Assembly: GCF_009828065.1 (NCBI RefSeq)
Contig: NZ_WTYK01000007.1
Coordinates: 119,163-183,162 of the forward strand
DNA from: Croceibacterium soli
GTDB lineage: Bacteria > Pseudomonadota > Alphaproteobacteria > Sphingomonadales > Sphingomonadaceae
Direction: 5' to 3'
Length of the DNA stretch: 64,000 nucleotides
The notes under the pieces are model-generated. The model worked only from the letters and a program-made list of their open reading frames with translations. It was not told where the DNA came from and made no database searches. Position numbers and translations under genes: made by a program. Numbering within the stretch: position 1 is the first letter of the stretch; the number at the start of each line of letters is the position of its first letter. Shown here piece by piece: positions 40,118-50,483 of the stretch.

Positions 40118-40906
40118 ATGGGCGAGAAGAACAGTTTCGAACGGCTCGCCCTCGTCGCGTCGGAAGCGGCGCGCGCGCAGGACGCCGCCCGGCAACTGGC
40201 CGATGCCGCCGCCTGGGTGCCGCTGGAAGAGGCGGAAGCGGTCGTGGTGCTCGGCGGCGACGGCTTCATGCTGCACACGCTGCACCAGATGCTCGACGAC
40301 GAGCGCGTGATCCCCGCCTACGGCCTCAACCTCGGTACGGTCGGCTTCCTGATGAACCGCTATCGCGAACGTGGCAAGCTGGCGGACCGGATCGCCAAAG
40401 CGCGGCGGATCGCGGTCGCGCCGCTGCGGATGACCGCCACCACTCAGGATGGCGCGGAGCATGTGCACAACGCGATCAACGAGATCTCGCTGCTGCGCGA
40501 GACGCGCCAGACGGCGAAGATCGAAGTGTCGGTAAACGGCAAAGTGCGGATCGACGAACTGGCCTGCGACGGGGTGCTGCTGGCCACGCCGGCCGGCTCA
40601 ACCGCCTACAACCTTTCGGCCAACGGGCCGATCCTGCCGCTCGATTCGTCGATGCTGGCGCTGACGCCGATCAGCCCCTTCCGCCCGCGCCGCTGGCGTG
40701 GGGCAATCCTGCCGGACCGGAGCAAGGTCAGCTTCCGCGTGCTGGAACCGGCCAAGCGCCCGGTGGCGGCGGTGGCCGATCAGAAGGAAGTGCGGGATAT
40801 TGCGCAAGTGCAGCTCGAGATCGATCACGACCGCGAGCTGACACTGCTGTTCGATCCGGGTCACAGCCTGGACGAGCGAATCGTCAGCGAACAATTCGCC
40901 GCCTAG
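40118..40906 (+). CDS. nadK: NAD kinase
   Basis: A 262-residue NAD kinase (ppnK). The phosphate-binding motif is VVLGGDGFMLHTL near residues 47-59. NAINEISLLRE and GVLLATPAGSTAYNLSANGPIL follow, as in NadK. The ATG at 40118 has GAGGAGGGG seven bases upstream; the upstream frame (from 39953) is rejected. It makes NADP, and its product could also be a substrate for the Nnr repair enzyme when hydrated. Confidence 0.95.
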   Translation: MGEKNSFERLALVASEAARAQDAARQLADAAAWVPLEEAEAVVVLGGDGFMLHTLHQMLDDERVIPAYGLNLGTVGFLMNRYRERGKLADRIAKARRIAVAPLRMTATTQDGAEHVHNAINEISLLRETRQTAKIEVSVNGKVRIDELACDGVLLATPAGSTAYNLSANGPILPLDSSMLALTPISPFRPRRWRGAILPDRSKVSFRVLEPAKRPVAAVADQKEVRDIAQVQLEIDHDRELTLLFDPGHSLDERIVSEQFAA

Positions 40907-40918
40907 GCCAGAGGGCCG

Positions 40919-41155
40919 TTACGGGCTGACGGGTTCGAAATCGTCGTCGTCGCTCTCGGCCGAAACGAGGGCCACGATGCCGACCAGGAGAATGGCGATG
41001 ACCGCCGGCCATGCGGCGCTGGCGATGCCCCCTGCGAGGCCTTCGCTTTCCTCGACAGCCGATCCTGCGCGAACGTCCGCGGCCGCGAGAGCCGGCTGAG
41101 CGATCACGAGTCCGGCGGCAGCCAGGCTGGCAAGGGCAGTTCTGATCGGCTTCAT
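40919..41155 (-). CDS. Small exported or membrane peptide with acidic tail
   Basis: A 78-residue protein: signal peptide (RTALASLAAAGLVIAQPALAA), a short spacer, a second hydrophobic helix (AAWPAVIAILLVGIVALVSA) and a C-terminal acidic tail ESDDDDFEPVSP. ATG at 41155 is preferred because GGAG lies six bases upstream; the longer frame runs back through the tRNA gene and is rejected. The gene is 12 bases from the convergent nadK stop. Small proteins with this design recur in sphingomonads, but their function is unknown to me. Confidence 0.68.
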   Translation of the reverse strand: MKPIRTALASLAAAGLVIAQPALAAADVRAGSAVEESEGLAGGIASAAWPAVIAILLVGIVALVSAESDDDDFEPVSP

Positions 41156-41322
41156 ACAATTCTCCATACTGTGCGTGGAACGCAGCACCCTAAGCCGCCG
41201 CCCAGGCGAACCGTTCCTCGACAGCAGACGAATGGCGCCTGGGGTGCGATGAACCGTGAACGCCGTGAAAAACAAGCAGATGGCTGAGGGTGACCGCGGA
41301 GCGGGCGGTCCGCTGTAGTAAG

Positions 41323-41397
41323 TGGCTCCCCGAGTAGGATTCGAACCTACGGCCATTCGATTAACAGTCGAATGCTCTACCGCTGAGCTATCGGGGA
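41323..41397 (-). tRNA. tRNA-Asn (anticodon GTT)
   Basis: A 75-nt tRNA including an encoded CCA. The acceptor stem TCCCCGA pairs with TCGGGGA, with discriminator G, and the T-arm contains GGTTCGAATCC. The anticodon loop CTGTTAA has GTT at 41363-41365, decoding Asn. It is transcribed from the promoter at 41422-41450. No second tRNA is adjacent. Confidence 0.95.
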
Positions 41398-41421
41398 GCA
41401 GCCCTTGCGGGCAGGGTTGCG

Positions 41422-41450
41422 CCTATATGTGGGCCGATTTCGTTTTGCAA
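41422..41450 (-). promoter_or_regulatory. Sigma-70-type promoter of tRNA-Asn
   Basis: On the minus strand a -35 TTGCAA and a -10 TATAGG are separated by 17 bases, and the expected start lies about 18 bases before the tRNA 5' end. Spacing and position fit a housekeeping promoter; the boxes match the consensus at four of six positions each. Confidence 0.6.
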
Positions 41451-41485
41451 GCCCGATAGGCGCGAACAAGCAGCGACTTTCGTTT

Positions 41486-42217
41486 TCAGCCCGGCTTGCG
41501 GAAGCGCAAGGCGAACTTGTCGCTCGTGGGCTCCACCTCGCGCGGGGACACGTCGTGCGGGTCCGCGGGGTTGTGGAGCAGGTCCGATTCCGCTTCCAGC
41601 GTGAAGCCGGCCGCGGCGACTTGCTGCTTCACCGCCGCGGGATCGATCCGGTGCAGGGTCGACGTCGCGGCCATGCCCGTACCCGGGGCGGAGTGGTCCT
41701 CGACGAAATAGATGCCGCCGGGCTTGAGCGCCTCGAAGACCTCGCGGTTGATCGCGGCGATGTCGCCGTTGGCGATGTCGTGGTAGTTTTCCGTGGTCCA
41801 GACCAGGTCGGCGGGCTCCGGCAGGTCGAGCGCCGCGTAATCGGCCACGACGACCTTCACGTTGGGATATTGCGCGGCGAGCGCATTGATACCGTCCAGC
41901 CCGCCCGGCCGATTGGCGAAGAACGGCGGCACCAGGGCATAGACTTTGCCGGTCGGGCCCACGGCCTTCGCCAGGATGCGCGTATAGTATCCGCCGCCCG
42001 GCGCGATCTCGGCGATCACGTCGCCGGGCTCGACCCCCGCGAAGGCGACGATCTCCGCCGGCTTGCGCTCGCCGTCGCGGGCCTTGTCCTGAGCGGGGCG
42101 CTGGCCATCGGCGACGGCCGCGGCGATCGTTTCCGTCGCCGCGGTCTGGGCGTTCACGGGATTGCAGGTGGCAACCGCTAGCGCGACGAAGCTGGCAGTG
42201 AGGACGGACTTGCGCAT
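41486..42217 (-). CDS. Secreted class I SAM-dependent methyltransferase-like protein
   Basis: A 243-residue protein with a signal peptide (TASFVALAVATCNPVNA) followed by a Rossmann methyltransferase fold: VIAEIAPGGGYYTRIL as SAM motif I, then NVKVVVADYAALDL and LKPGGIYFVEDHSA. An exported SAM enzyme is odd because SAM is cytoplasmic, yet this signal-bearing group is common in sphingomonads. Two ATGs occur in tandem (42220 and 42217); the second lies six bases from GGAG and is used. The promoter at 42239-42266 is close upstream. Confidence 0.82.
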   Translation of the reverse strand: MRKSVLTASFVALAVATCNPVNAQTAATETIAAAVADGQRPAQDKARDGERKPAEIVAFAGVEPGDVIAEIAPGGGYYTRILAKAVGPTGKVYALVPPFFANRPGGLDGINALAAQYPNVKVVVADYAALDLPEPADLVWTTENYHDIANGDIAAINREVFEALKPGGIYFVEDHSAPGTGMAATSTLHRIDPAAVKQQVAAAGFTLEAESDLLHNPADPHDVSPREVEPTSDKFALRFRKPG

Positions 42218-42238
42218 CATTCTCTCCCTTTTACCGGG

Positions 42239-42266
42239 ATAGTAACGCAGTTTCGTTTCCCGACAA
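42239..42266 (-). promoter_or_regulatory. Candidate promoter of the secreted methyltransferase gene
   Basis: On the minus strand -35 TTGTCG and -10 TACTAT are spaced by 16 bases, with four matches each to the consensus. The expected start lies ~10-15 bases before the ATG pair, leaving room for the GGGAGAGA ribosome site. Confidence 0.5.
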
Positions 42267-42275
42267 AGCGGCGGA

Positions 42276-43484
42276 TCAAGTCAACGCAGGCTCCCGCGGC
42301 TTGCGGGTCAGCGCAATGAGCTGCAGCGCCAGAGGCACGAACAGGGCGATCATCGCTGCTCCGGTGTACCACGGCAGGTCGTGCCCCGCTTCGTAGATGA
42401 GCCCGAACGCCGGCGGCGCCACGATCCGCGACAAGGCGTTCGAGGCCATCATCAGGCCCATCACGCTGCCTTGGCGCTCAACCGGCGCCGTGCGCGACAT
42501 GAGCGCACCGGCAGTCGGGAAAGCGAGGCTGTGGCCCACCATCAGCAGTCCCATTAACGCCACCGCGACGTAGGGCTCTCGCAAGATCGGCTGCAGCAGC
42601 ATCGAGGCAGCGAGGACCAGCAAGCCGCCGGTGATCACCCTCCCCTCCCCGAAGCGCGAGACGAGCGGGTGCAGGAAGAACAACTGCACCACCAGCCCGC
42701 CGACCCCTATGGCGATGAAGGCGAAGCCGAGATCGCGCGCGTTCCACCCGAAGTTGGCTTCGCTCCACAGGCCGTAGACCGCCTCCATCGAAGCGAAAGC
42801 GGCGATGCCGGCGAAGGACACGACGAACAGGCGCAGCAGCAGAGGATGCGTGCCGACATAGCTTACCGCTTCGCCGTAACGCGGCAGTGGCGCCGACCTG
42901 CCGGCCGGGGGCTTCACATCCCGCAGCACCAGCAGCGACCACAGCGCGGTGACGGCGCAAAGCGCGGCCGCGGCGAGGATCGGCGGGCGAAAGTCGGCCA
43001 GGCTCGTGCCCGCTCCGGCCAGCAAGCCGCCGAGCACGGGGCCGAACACGAAGCCCAGCGAGAAGCTCGCCCCGAACAGCCCCATGGCCTTGGCCCGCTT
43101 TTCCGGCGGCGATGCGTCGGCGAGGAAGCCTTGCGCGACGCTGAGAGTACCGCCGAAGAAGCCGCTGACGATGCGGATCGCGATCGCCAGCCACAGCACG
43201 GGTGCGAAGGCGAAAGCGACGTATGTCAAAGCGGCGCAGGCCGTGGTCACGACCAGCACGTTGCGCCGGCCCAGCCGGTCCGACTGGCGGCCCCAGAAGA
43301 TCTCCCCGAACACGTTGCCCAGGCTGTAGGCCGCGAACAGCAGCCCGACCTCGAACGCCCCGGCGCCGAACAGCGGGCCGTAGAACGGCAGCAGCGGAAG
43401 GATCAGGCTGAAGCCGGCGATGTTGATGAACACTGCGAACATCAGCGGCAGCATCCGCCGGTACATCAGCGGATCACCCTGCAT
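42276..43484 (-). CDS. MFS transporter (TCR/Tet-like, drug:H+ antiporter type)
   Basis: A 402-residue major-facilitator protein with twelve hydrophobic segments. Motif A is GRQSDRLGRRNVL between TM2 and TM3, and FVFGPVLGGLLAG resembles antiporter motif C. The closest resemblance is to multidrug/tetracycline-type efflux pumps. The start at 43484 lies inside the last bases of the SMP-30 gene (11-base overlap), so the two are probably one transcript. Substrate unknown; it is not evidence of resistance by itself. Confidence 0.86.
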   Translation of the reverse strand: MQGDPLMYRRMLPLMFAVFINIAGFSLILPLLPFYGPLFGAGAFEVGLLFAAYSLGNVFGEIFWGRQSDRLGRRNVLVVTTACAALTYVAFAFAPVLWLAIAIRIVSGFFGGTLSVAQGFLADASPPEKRAKAMGLFGASFSLGFVFGPVLGGLLAGAGTSLADFRPPILAAAALCAVTALWSLLVLRDVKPPAGRSAPLPRYGEAVSYVGTHPLLLRLFVVSFAGIAAFASMEAVYGLWSEANFGWNARDLGFAFIAIGVGGLVVQLFFLHPLVSRFGEGRVITGGLLVLAASMLLQPILREPYVAVALMGLLMVGHSLAFPTAGALMSRTAPVERQGSVMGLMMASNALSRIVAPPAFGLIYEAGHDLPWYTGAAMIALFVPLALQLIALTRKPREPALT

Positions 43485-44340
43485 AACGCGGCTCCGGCAG
43501 GCCCTTCACGCCCAGCCCATCGATCACGAAGCAGCAACCGTCGTCAGGCGCGGCCTCGCGGCCGAGGAAGGTAGGATCGATCGTCGGCACGAACAGCCGG
43601 TCGAGGCCTGCACCGAAGAACATCACGCTGGCCGGGATGCGGGTCGGGAATGCGATCTCCCGCAGCACCTCGCCTCGCGGGCTGAGGCACAGCACCACCC
43701 CGCCCTCGCAGATCGCGGTCCAGAGATTGCCTTCCGCGTCCACGGTCGCCCCGTCGGGGATCGGTCCCCAGGATGAGCTGTCGAAGAACGCCCGCCGGTT
43801 CGAGGCTGCACCTGTCGCGATGTCGTAATCGTAGGCGTAGATCGTGTGTCGCAGACTGTCGGCGTGGTAGAAGGTCCTGTCGTCGGGCGACCAGCAGGGC
43901 CCGTTGCCCAGGAAGACATCGCCGTCGATCTGCGCGAGCTTGCCATCGGCGCCGAGCGACCAGAGCCCGCCGCGCGGCTCCTTCATGGCCCGGTGGCTGG
44001 TGCCGAAGACGAAGCGCCCAGCCCGGTCGACTTTGCCGTCGGCCAGCTGCACTTCCGGATCGGCAGGATCGAGCAGGGCGAGCGGCTCGACCGCTCCGCT
44101 CTCGAAGTCGAGCGCATGAATGCCGCTGCCGAGAGCAACGATCGCGCCGCCGTTCTCGCGCAGCGCCATCGACCCGACGATATCCGGCACGTCCCAGCTT
44201 CGCAGGGCGCCGCTCTCCGGATGCCAGCGGAACACCTTCCGGGCGAGGATGTCGATGTAGTAGAGCGCCTGCTCGGCCTCGTCCCAAACCGGTCCTTCAC
44301 CCACCTGGCATCTGGGCAGGTCGAGCCTCGTTATCTCCAT
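43474..44340 (-). CDS. SMP-30/gluconolactonase family protein
   Basis: A 288-residue beta-propeller of the SMP-30/LRE family. It has GEGPVWDEAEQALYYIDI at the N-terminus (metal-ligand Glu), GRFVFGTSH in the middle, FLGNGPCWSPDDRTFYHADS and GATVDAEGNLWTAI (metal-ligand Asn and Asp regions). It probably hydrolyses a sugar or other lactone. ATG at 44340 follows AGGGG. The adjacent MFS gene may move its substrate or product. The longer frame upstream to 44397 is rejected. Confidence 0.87.
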   Translation of the reverse strand: MEITRLDLPRCQVGEGPVWDEAEQALYYIDILARKVFRWHPESGALRSWDVPDIVGSMALRENGGAIVALGSGIHALDFESGAVEPLALLDPADPEVQLADGKVDRAGRFVFGTSHRAMKEPRGGLWSLGADGKLAQIDGDVFLGNGPCWSPDDRTFYHADSLRHTIYAYDYDIATGAASNRRAFFDSSSWGPIPDGATVDAEGNLWTAICEGGVVLCLSPRGEVLREIAFPTRIPASVMFFGAGLDRLFVPTIDPTFLGREAAPDDGCCFVIDGLGVKGLPEPRYAG

Positions 44341-44394
44341 CGCAGCGTCCCCTCTCACGCTGCAACTGTAACGGGCGTTAGGATCATCGCAAGT

Positions 44395-44437
44395 CACATC
44401 GGCCGCCGCTCCTGCGATCAGGCGCGGCGGCGATGTG
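44395..44437 (-). terminator. Strong hairpin after secA
   Basis: CACATCG and CCGCCGC pair with GCGGCGG and CGATGTG (one bulge) around a 14-base loop. It lies just past the secA stop on the transcribed strand and before the SMP-30 start. No T tract follows, so termination could be Rho-assisted. Confidence 0.45.
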
Positions 44438-44448
44438 CGAGCGTACCG

Positions 44449-47196
<2,748 letters not shown>

Positions 47197-47281
47197 GGGC
47201 GTTATCCTGACTTTTCAATGGGTGTGCGGCCACACGGCATGGCGCGGCGCGGGTAAGTGCGAAGAAATGGAAGCGCCGGCG

Positions 47282-47548
47282 CTATTCGTGCGCGCGGTCG
47301 ACACCCAGCATGACCGGCGGCAGCACGATCGGCGGACGCGGCTTGGGACAGGGCGACTTCGCCCGGCCGTCCATCTCGGGAGCCGGCCTCAGCGCCAGGG
47401 TGCCGACAGTGGTCGTGCACTTGGCAGCCAGTTCCGCCGCGGCGACGAGCCGCACGTTCTGCACGTCCGCCACATGCGTCTGCGCCGGGGCGCCGGTGGC
47501 GGCGAGTCCGCTGATAAGCGCAAGGAGCGTGAGCAGTTGTCGCAGCAT
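47282..47548 (-). CDS. Small exported protein of unknown function
   Basis: An 88-residue protein starting MLRQLLTLLALISGLAATGAP, a clear signal peptide, then a polar region (NVRLVAAAELAAKCTTTVG) and a Pro-rich, Cys-containing tail (SPCPKPRPPIVLPP). It lies 85 bases upstream of secA on the same strand. I recognise no domain. Two Cys could form a disulfide in the periplasm. Confidence that it is a gene comes from the signal peptide, not from homology. Confidence 0.55.
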   Translation of the reverse strand: MLRQLLTLLALISGLAATGAPAQTHVADVQNVRLVAAAELAAKCTTTVGTLALRPAPEMDGRAKSPCPKPRPPIVLPPVMLGVDRAHE

Positions 47549-47646
47549 GTGCCCGCTAGATAGCGCGCCGGCGCGATTTGTCCATGCGCGGCGGCCATTC
47601 GCTCGCCGTTCACTCACCGTCCCGCTCCTCCTCCGCTCTCCACCCT

Positions 47647-47783
47647 CGTCATGCTGAACTTGTCTCAGCATCCATCTCGCCGCCCGAGCAGGGCCGTGGG
47701 GGGGCGGACGGCTTCGCCCCGAACACCCAAAGACTCCGCCCGAGGGGCAGAATGGACCCTGAAACAAGTTCAGGGTGACGAGG
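47647..47783. repeat. Inverted repeat R8
   Basis: Left end GTCATGCTGAACTTGTCTC (47648-47666) and right end CCTGAAACAAGTTCAGGGTG (47758-47777) form arms that share the ends of a widespread sphingomonad element. A GGGGGGCGG run and a GGCTTCGCC hairpin are in the middle. The gap 47549-47928 upstream of argJ contains this element and the tandem array, and nothing else I can support. Confidence 0.75.
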
Positions 47784-47845
47784 AGGGAGTCGGGTGACGA
47801 GGAGGGTCCGGGTGACCAGGAGGGTTCGGGTGACGAGGAGCGGTT
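47773..47845. repeat. Tandem array of 18-19-bp units at the edge of R8
   Basis: Four copies of GGGTGACGAGGAGGGNNC begin at 47773, 47792, 47810 and 47828 (spacing 19, 18, 18). The first copy is the right end of R8. The array is upstream of argJ and ends ~80 bases before its ATG. In the argJ frame the units read VTRRVR repeated, but that extension is not part of ArgJ. Confidence 0.8.
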
Positions 47846-47928
47846 CAGCTGCCAAGGAGGGGAAGAATTCGTCCCGGCTCAGCCCGCCGCTGATTGTCGC
47901 CCCCCGCCGGATTGCTTATGCGCGGCGC

Positions 47929-49155
47929 ATGGACCTCGAACGCTCCCCGCTCGCCCTGCCCTTCCCAGCAATTCCGCCGATCGCCGGCGCCGTTCCGCGC
48001 ATCTCGCGCGCCCGGTACAAGGAATGGGACCGCTGCGACCTGACTTACGTCGAGTTCGCCGAGGGGACGAGCGTGGCCGGGGTGTTCACGCGCAACGTCT
48101 GCTGTTCCTCGGAAGTGGAACTCGGGCGCGAGCAGGTCCGGCTTGGCCGCGCGCGGGCGCTGGTGGTCAACGCCGGCAACTCCAACGCCTTCACCGGATA
48201 CCGCGGGCGCGAGGCGGTCGAGCAGATCATGGCCCAGGTCGCCCAGCACCTCGGCTGCGAGCCGAGCGACGTGTTCGTCTCCTCGACCGGCGTGATCGGC
48301 GTGCCGCTGCCGAAGGACAAGGCCCAGGCCGGCATCGCCGCCGCGCTCGAGGCCGAGCCCTGCACCTGGGAGCAGGCGGCGGAGACGATCGCCACGACCG
48401 ATACGTTCGCGAAGGGCGCGCTGGCGACTGCCGTGATCGGTGGCAGGACGATCACCCTGGCGGGGATCGTAAAGGGCAGCGGCATGATCGCGCCCGACAT
48501 GGCGACGATGCTCGGCTACATCGTCACCGATGCGGCCGTCGATGCCGCGTTCCTGCAGCGCCTGCTGTCCAGCGCGTCGGACGATACCTTCAACTGCATC
48601 ACGGTCGACAGCGACACCTCCACCAGCGACACCGTGCTCGCCTTCGCCACCGGGCAGGCGGGCAACGCTTCGCTCGCCTCGATCGACGACCCGGGCGCCG
48701 ACGCTTTCGCCGCCGCGCTACAGGACGTCTGCCGCCAACTCGCTCACCTCGTCGTGCGCGACGGCGAAGGCGCGCAGAAGTTCATCGAAGTGCGGGTCAC
48801 CGGAGCGGTCAGCGACGAGAGCGCTCGCCGGGTCGGGCTCGCCATCGCCAATTCGCCCCTGGTCAAGACAGCCATCGCCGGGGAGGACGCCAACTGGGGC
48901 CGCGTGGTCATGGCCGTCGGCAAAGCGGGCGAACCGGCCGACCGCGACAAGCTCTCGATCGGTTTCGGCGGCACCTGGGCCGCCCGCGACGGGCAGCCGC
49001 TCGCCGACTACGACGAGGCGCCGGTCGCCGCGCACCTCAAAGGCCGCGAGATCGACATCGAAGTCGATCTCGGTCTCGGCGACGGACACGCGACCGTATG
49101 GACCTGCGACCTGACCCACGGCTACATCGCCATCAACGCGGACTACCGCTCGTGA
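47929..49155 (+). CDS. argJ: Bifunctional ornithine acetyltransferase/N-acetylglutamate synthase
   Basis: A 408-residue ArgJ of arginine biosynthesis. The autoprocessing site is KGSGMIAPDMATML (residues 182-195), with nucleophile Thr193 at the new beta-chain N-terminus. NAGNSNAFTG and ANWGRVVMAVGKAG support the family. The ATG at 47929 is chosen since family similarity starts there. Upstream the frame continues into the tandem array, and no good Shine-Dalgarno is seen. The stop overlaps the next gene (GTGA). Confidence 0.95.
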   Translation: MDLERSPLALPFPAIPPIAGAVPRISRARYKEWDRCDLTYVEFAEGTSVAGVFTRNVCCSSEVELGREQVRLGRARALVVNAGNSNAFTGYRGREAVEQIMAQVAQHLGCEPSDVFVSSTGVIGVPLPKDKAQAGIAAALEAEPCTWEQAAETIATTDTFAKGALATAVIGGRTITLAGIVKGSGMIAPDMATMLGYIVTDAAVDAAFLQRLLSSASDDTFNCITVDSDTSTSDTVLAFATGQAGNASLASIDDPGADAFAAALQDVCRQLAHLVVRDGEGAQKFIEVRVTGAVSDESARRVGLAIANSPLVKTAIAGEDANWGRVVMAVGKAGEPADRDKLSIGFGGTWAARDGQPLADYDEAPVAAHLKGREIDIEVDLGLGDGHATVWTCDLTHGYIAINADYRS

Positions 49156-49958
49156 CGCCGGACGCTCTCCATCAGGCGATCCTCGACCTCGTGCGGGAGG
49201 TTTCGCGGACAGTCATCCTGCCCCGCTACCAGAAGCTGGCGACGCACGAAGTCGAGGCCAAGGCCGCCGACGACGTGGTCACGATAGCCGACCATGAATC
49301 CGAAGCGATGCTCGCCGAAGGTCTCGCGAAGATCGCCGACGTTCCGATTGTCGGCGAAGAAGCGGCTTTCGCCGATGCCACCGTGTTCGGCCGCCTGACC
49401 GGTGACTGCTGGATCGTCGATCCGCTCGACGGGACGCGCAATTTCGCCAGGGGTCAGCCGCCGTTCGGCATCCTCATCGCCATGGCGCAAGGCGGCGTTG
49501 CGCACAGCGGGTGGATCTACGACGTGCTGACGGAACGCTTCTGCGTCGCGCACGCCGGCAAGGGAGCCTTCGTCAACGGCGAGCGCGTCACCGCGCGCAC
49601 GACCGGCGAGGAGAAGCCGGTCGCGGCCGTCTCGCTGCTGTTCATGGACATGGCCAAGCGCGATGGCGTGCTGGCGGGAATCGGCGATCACTACCGCCTG
49701 GTCGACGTGCCCTGGTGCGCCGCCGAGCAGTATCCGCGCCTTGCGCTGGGCGTGAACGACCTGTCGCTGTTCGAACGCACGCTCGCCTGGGACCACGCCG
49801 CCGGCGCGCTATGGCTCAACGAAGCCGGCGGCAAAGCGGCGCGGCTCGACGGTTCGCCGTATCGGGTGGATGAAGGGGATCGCACCGGCCTGCTCGGCGC
49901 AGCCAATCCCGCGCTGTGGGAGCAGATGGCGCAGCGGCTGGCGGAGTTGCCTGACTAA
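49152..49958 (+). CDS. Inositol-monophosphatase-family phosphatase (possible histidinol-phosphatase)
   Basis: A 268-residue Mg2+-dependent phosphatase. IMPase motifs are VGEEAA (Glu ligand), WIVDPLDGTRNFARGQPPF (DPxDGT) and AWDHAAGALWLNEAGG (WDxAAG). The GTG at 49152 overlaps the argJ stop. Because it is co-transcribed with argJ, a role as HisN-type histidinol phosphatase (amino-acid synthesis) is plausible, but a general sugar/inositol phosphatase is equally possible by sequence alone. Confidence 0.85.
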   Translation: MTPDALHQAILDLVREVSRTVILPRYQKLATHEVEAKAADDVVTIADHESEAMLAEGLAKIADVPIVGEEAAFADATVFGRLTGDCWIVDPLDGTRNFARGQPPFGILIAMAQGGVAHSGWIYDVLTERFCVAHAGKGAFVNGERVTARTTGEEKPVAAVSLLFMDMAKRDGVLAGIGDHYRLVDVPWCAAEQYPRLALGVNDLSLFERTLAWDHAAGALWLNEAGGKAARLDGSPYRVDEGDRTGLLGAANPALWEQMAQRLAELPD

Positions 49959-50100
49959 AGCCCCCTCCTCTTAAGAGGAGGGGGTTGGGGGTGGTGGAGG
50001 CGCCGTGAAACGTCGCGCCTGCCTCGGCACCACCCCGCTGCGACTAGGCTCGCCTTCGGCTCGCCAAGTCTCGCTGCCCCTCCTCTAAAGAGGAGGGGGA
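49958..50100. repeat. Composite palindromic repeat R5 (blocks A then B)
   Basis: Block A (49958-50001) and block B (50027-50100) are near-identical to those at 34917-35044 (block A with one difference), but in reversed order. It lies between convergent genes: the IMPase stop at 49958 overlaps the first base of A, and trxA ends at 50108. The hairpins could serve as terminators for both sides. Confidence 0.85.
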
Positions 50101-50107
50101 GAGGTAC

Positions 50108-50428
50108 TTACAGCTCGCTTTCGAGCCAGCCCTTGAGCTGGCTCTTGGGCGCGGCGCCGAGCTTCTGGGCGACGGGCTTGCCGTCCTTGAACAGCACCAT
50201 CAGCGGGATCGACTGCACGCCGATCTTCCCGGGCACTTCCGGGTTCTCCATGATGTCCATCTTGGCGATGGTGACTTTGCCGGCCAGTTCGTCGCTGATC
50301 TCTTCGAGCGCCGGGGCGATCATCTTACAGGGGCCGCACCAGTCCGCCCAGAAATCGACCAGCACCGGGGTCTCGCTATCGAGCACGTCGGTCTGGAAGC
50401 TGGCGTCGGTGACATTCTTGGTGGCCAT
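50108..50428 (-). CDS. trxA: Thioredoxin
   Basis: A 106-residue thioredoxin. The redox motif is DWCGPCKMIAPALEEI (WCGPC), and the cis-Pro is in VQSIPLMVLFKDG. It reduces protein disulfides in the cytosol. ATG at 50428 follows a strong AAGGAG. It may be transcribed from its own promoter (50452-50479) and also from the addA transcript. Confidence 0.97.
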   Translation of the reverse strand: MATKNVTDASFQTDVLDSETPVLVDFWADWCGPCKMIAPALEEISDELAGKVTIAKMDIMENPEVPGKIGVQSIPLMVLFKDGKPVAQKLGAAPKSQLKGWLESEL

Positions 50429-50451
50429 GGTGTGACTCCTTCGTTTTCGTC

Positions 50452-50479
50452 AATCTAGGGTCCGGCCCAGGCCATGCAA
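50452..50479 (-). promoter_or_regulatory. Candidate promoter of trxA
   Basis: On the minus strand -35 TTGCAT and -10 TAGATT are separated by 16 bases, about 24 bases before the trxA ATG. The -35 box lies just after the addA end (50484), so it would act inside the operon. Confidence 0.42.
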
Positions 50480-50483
50480 CGGC

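Noticed and set aside
42276..43484. Tetracycline-resistance gene
   Set aside because: The MFS family match is broad. No resistance-specific feature or mobile context is visible.
47775..49958. 727-codon open frame through argJ into the IMPase gene
   Set aside because: Only the last 268 codons (from GTG 49152) are coding. The earlier part is argJ in the wrong frame plus the tandem array.
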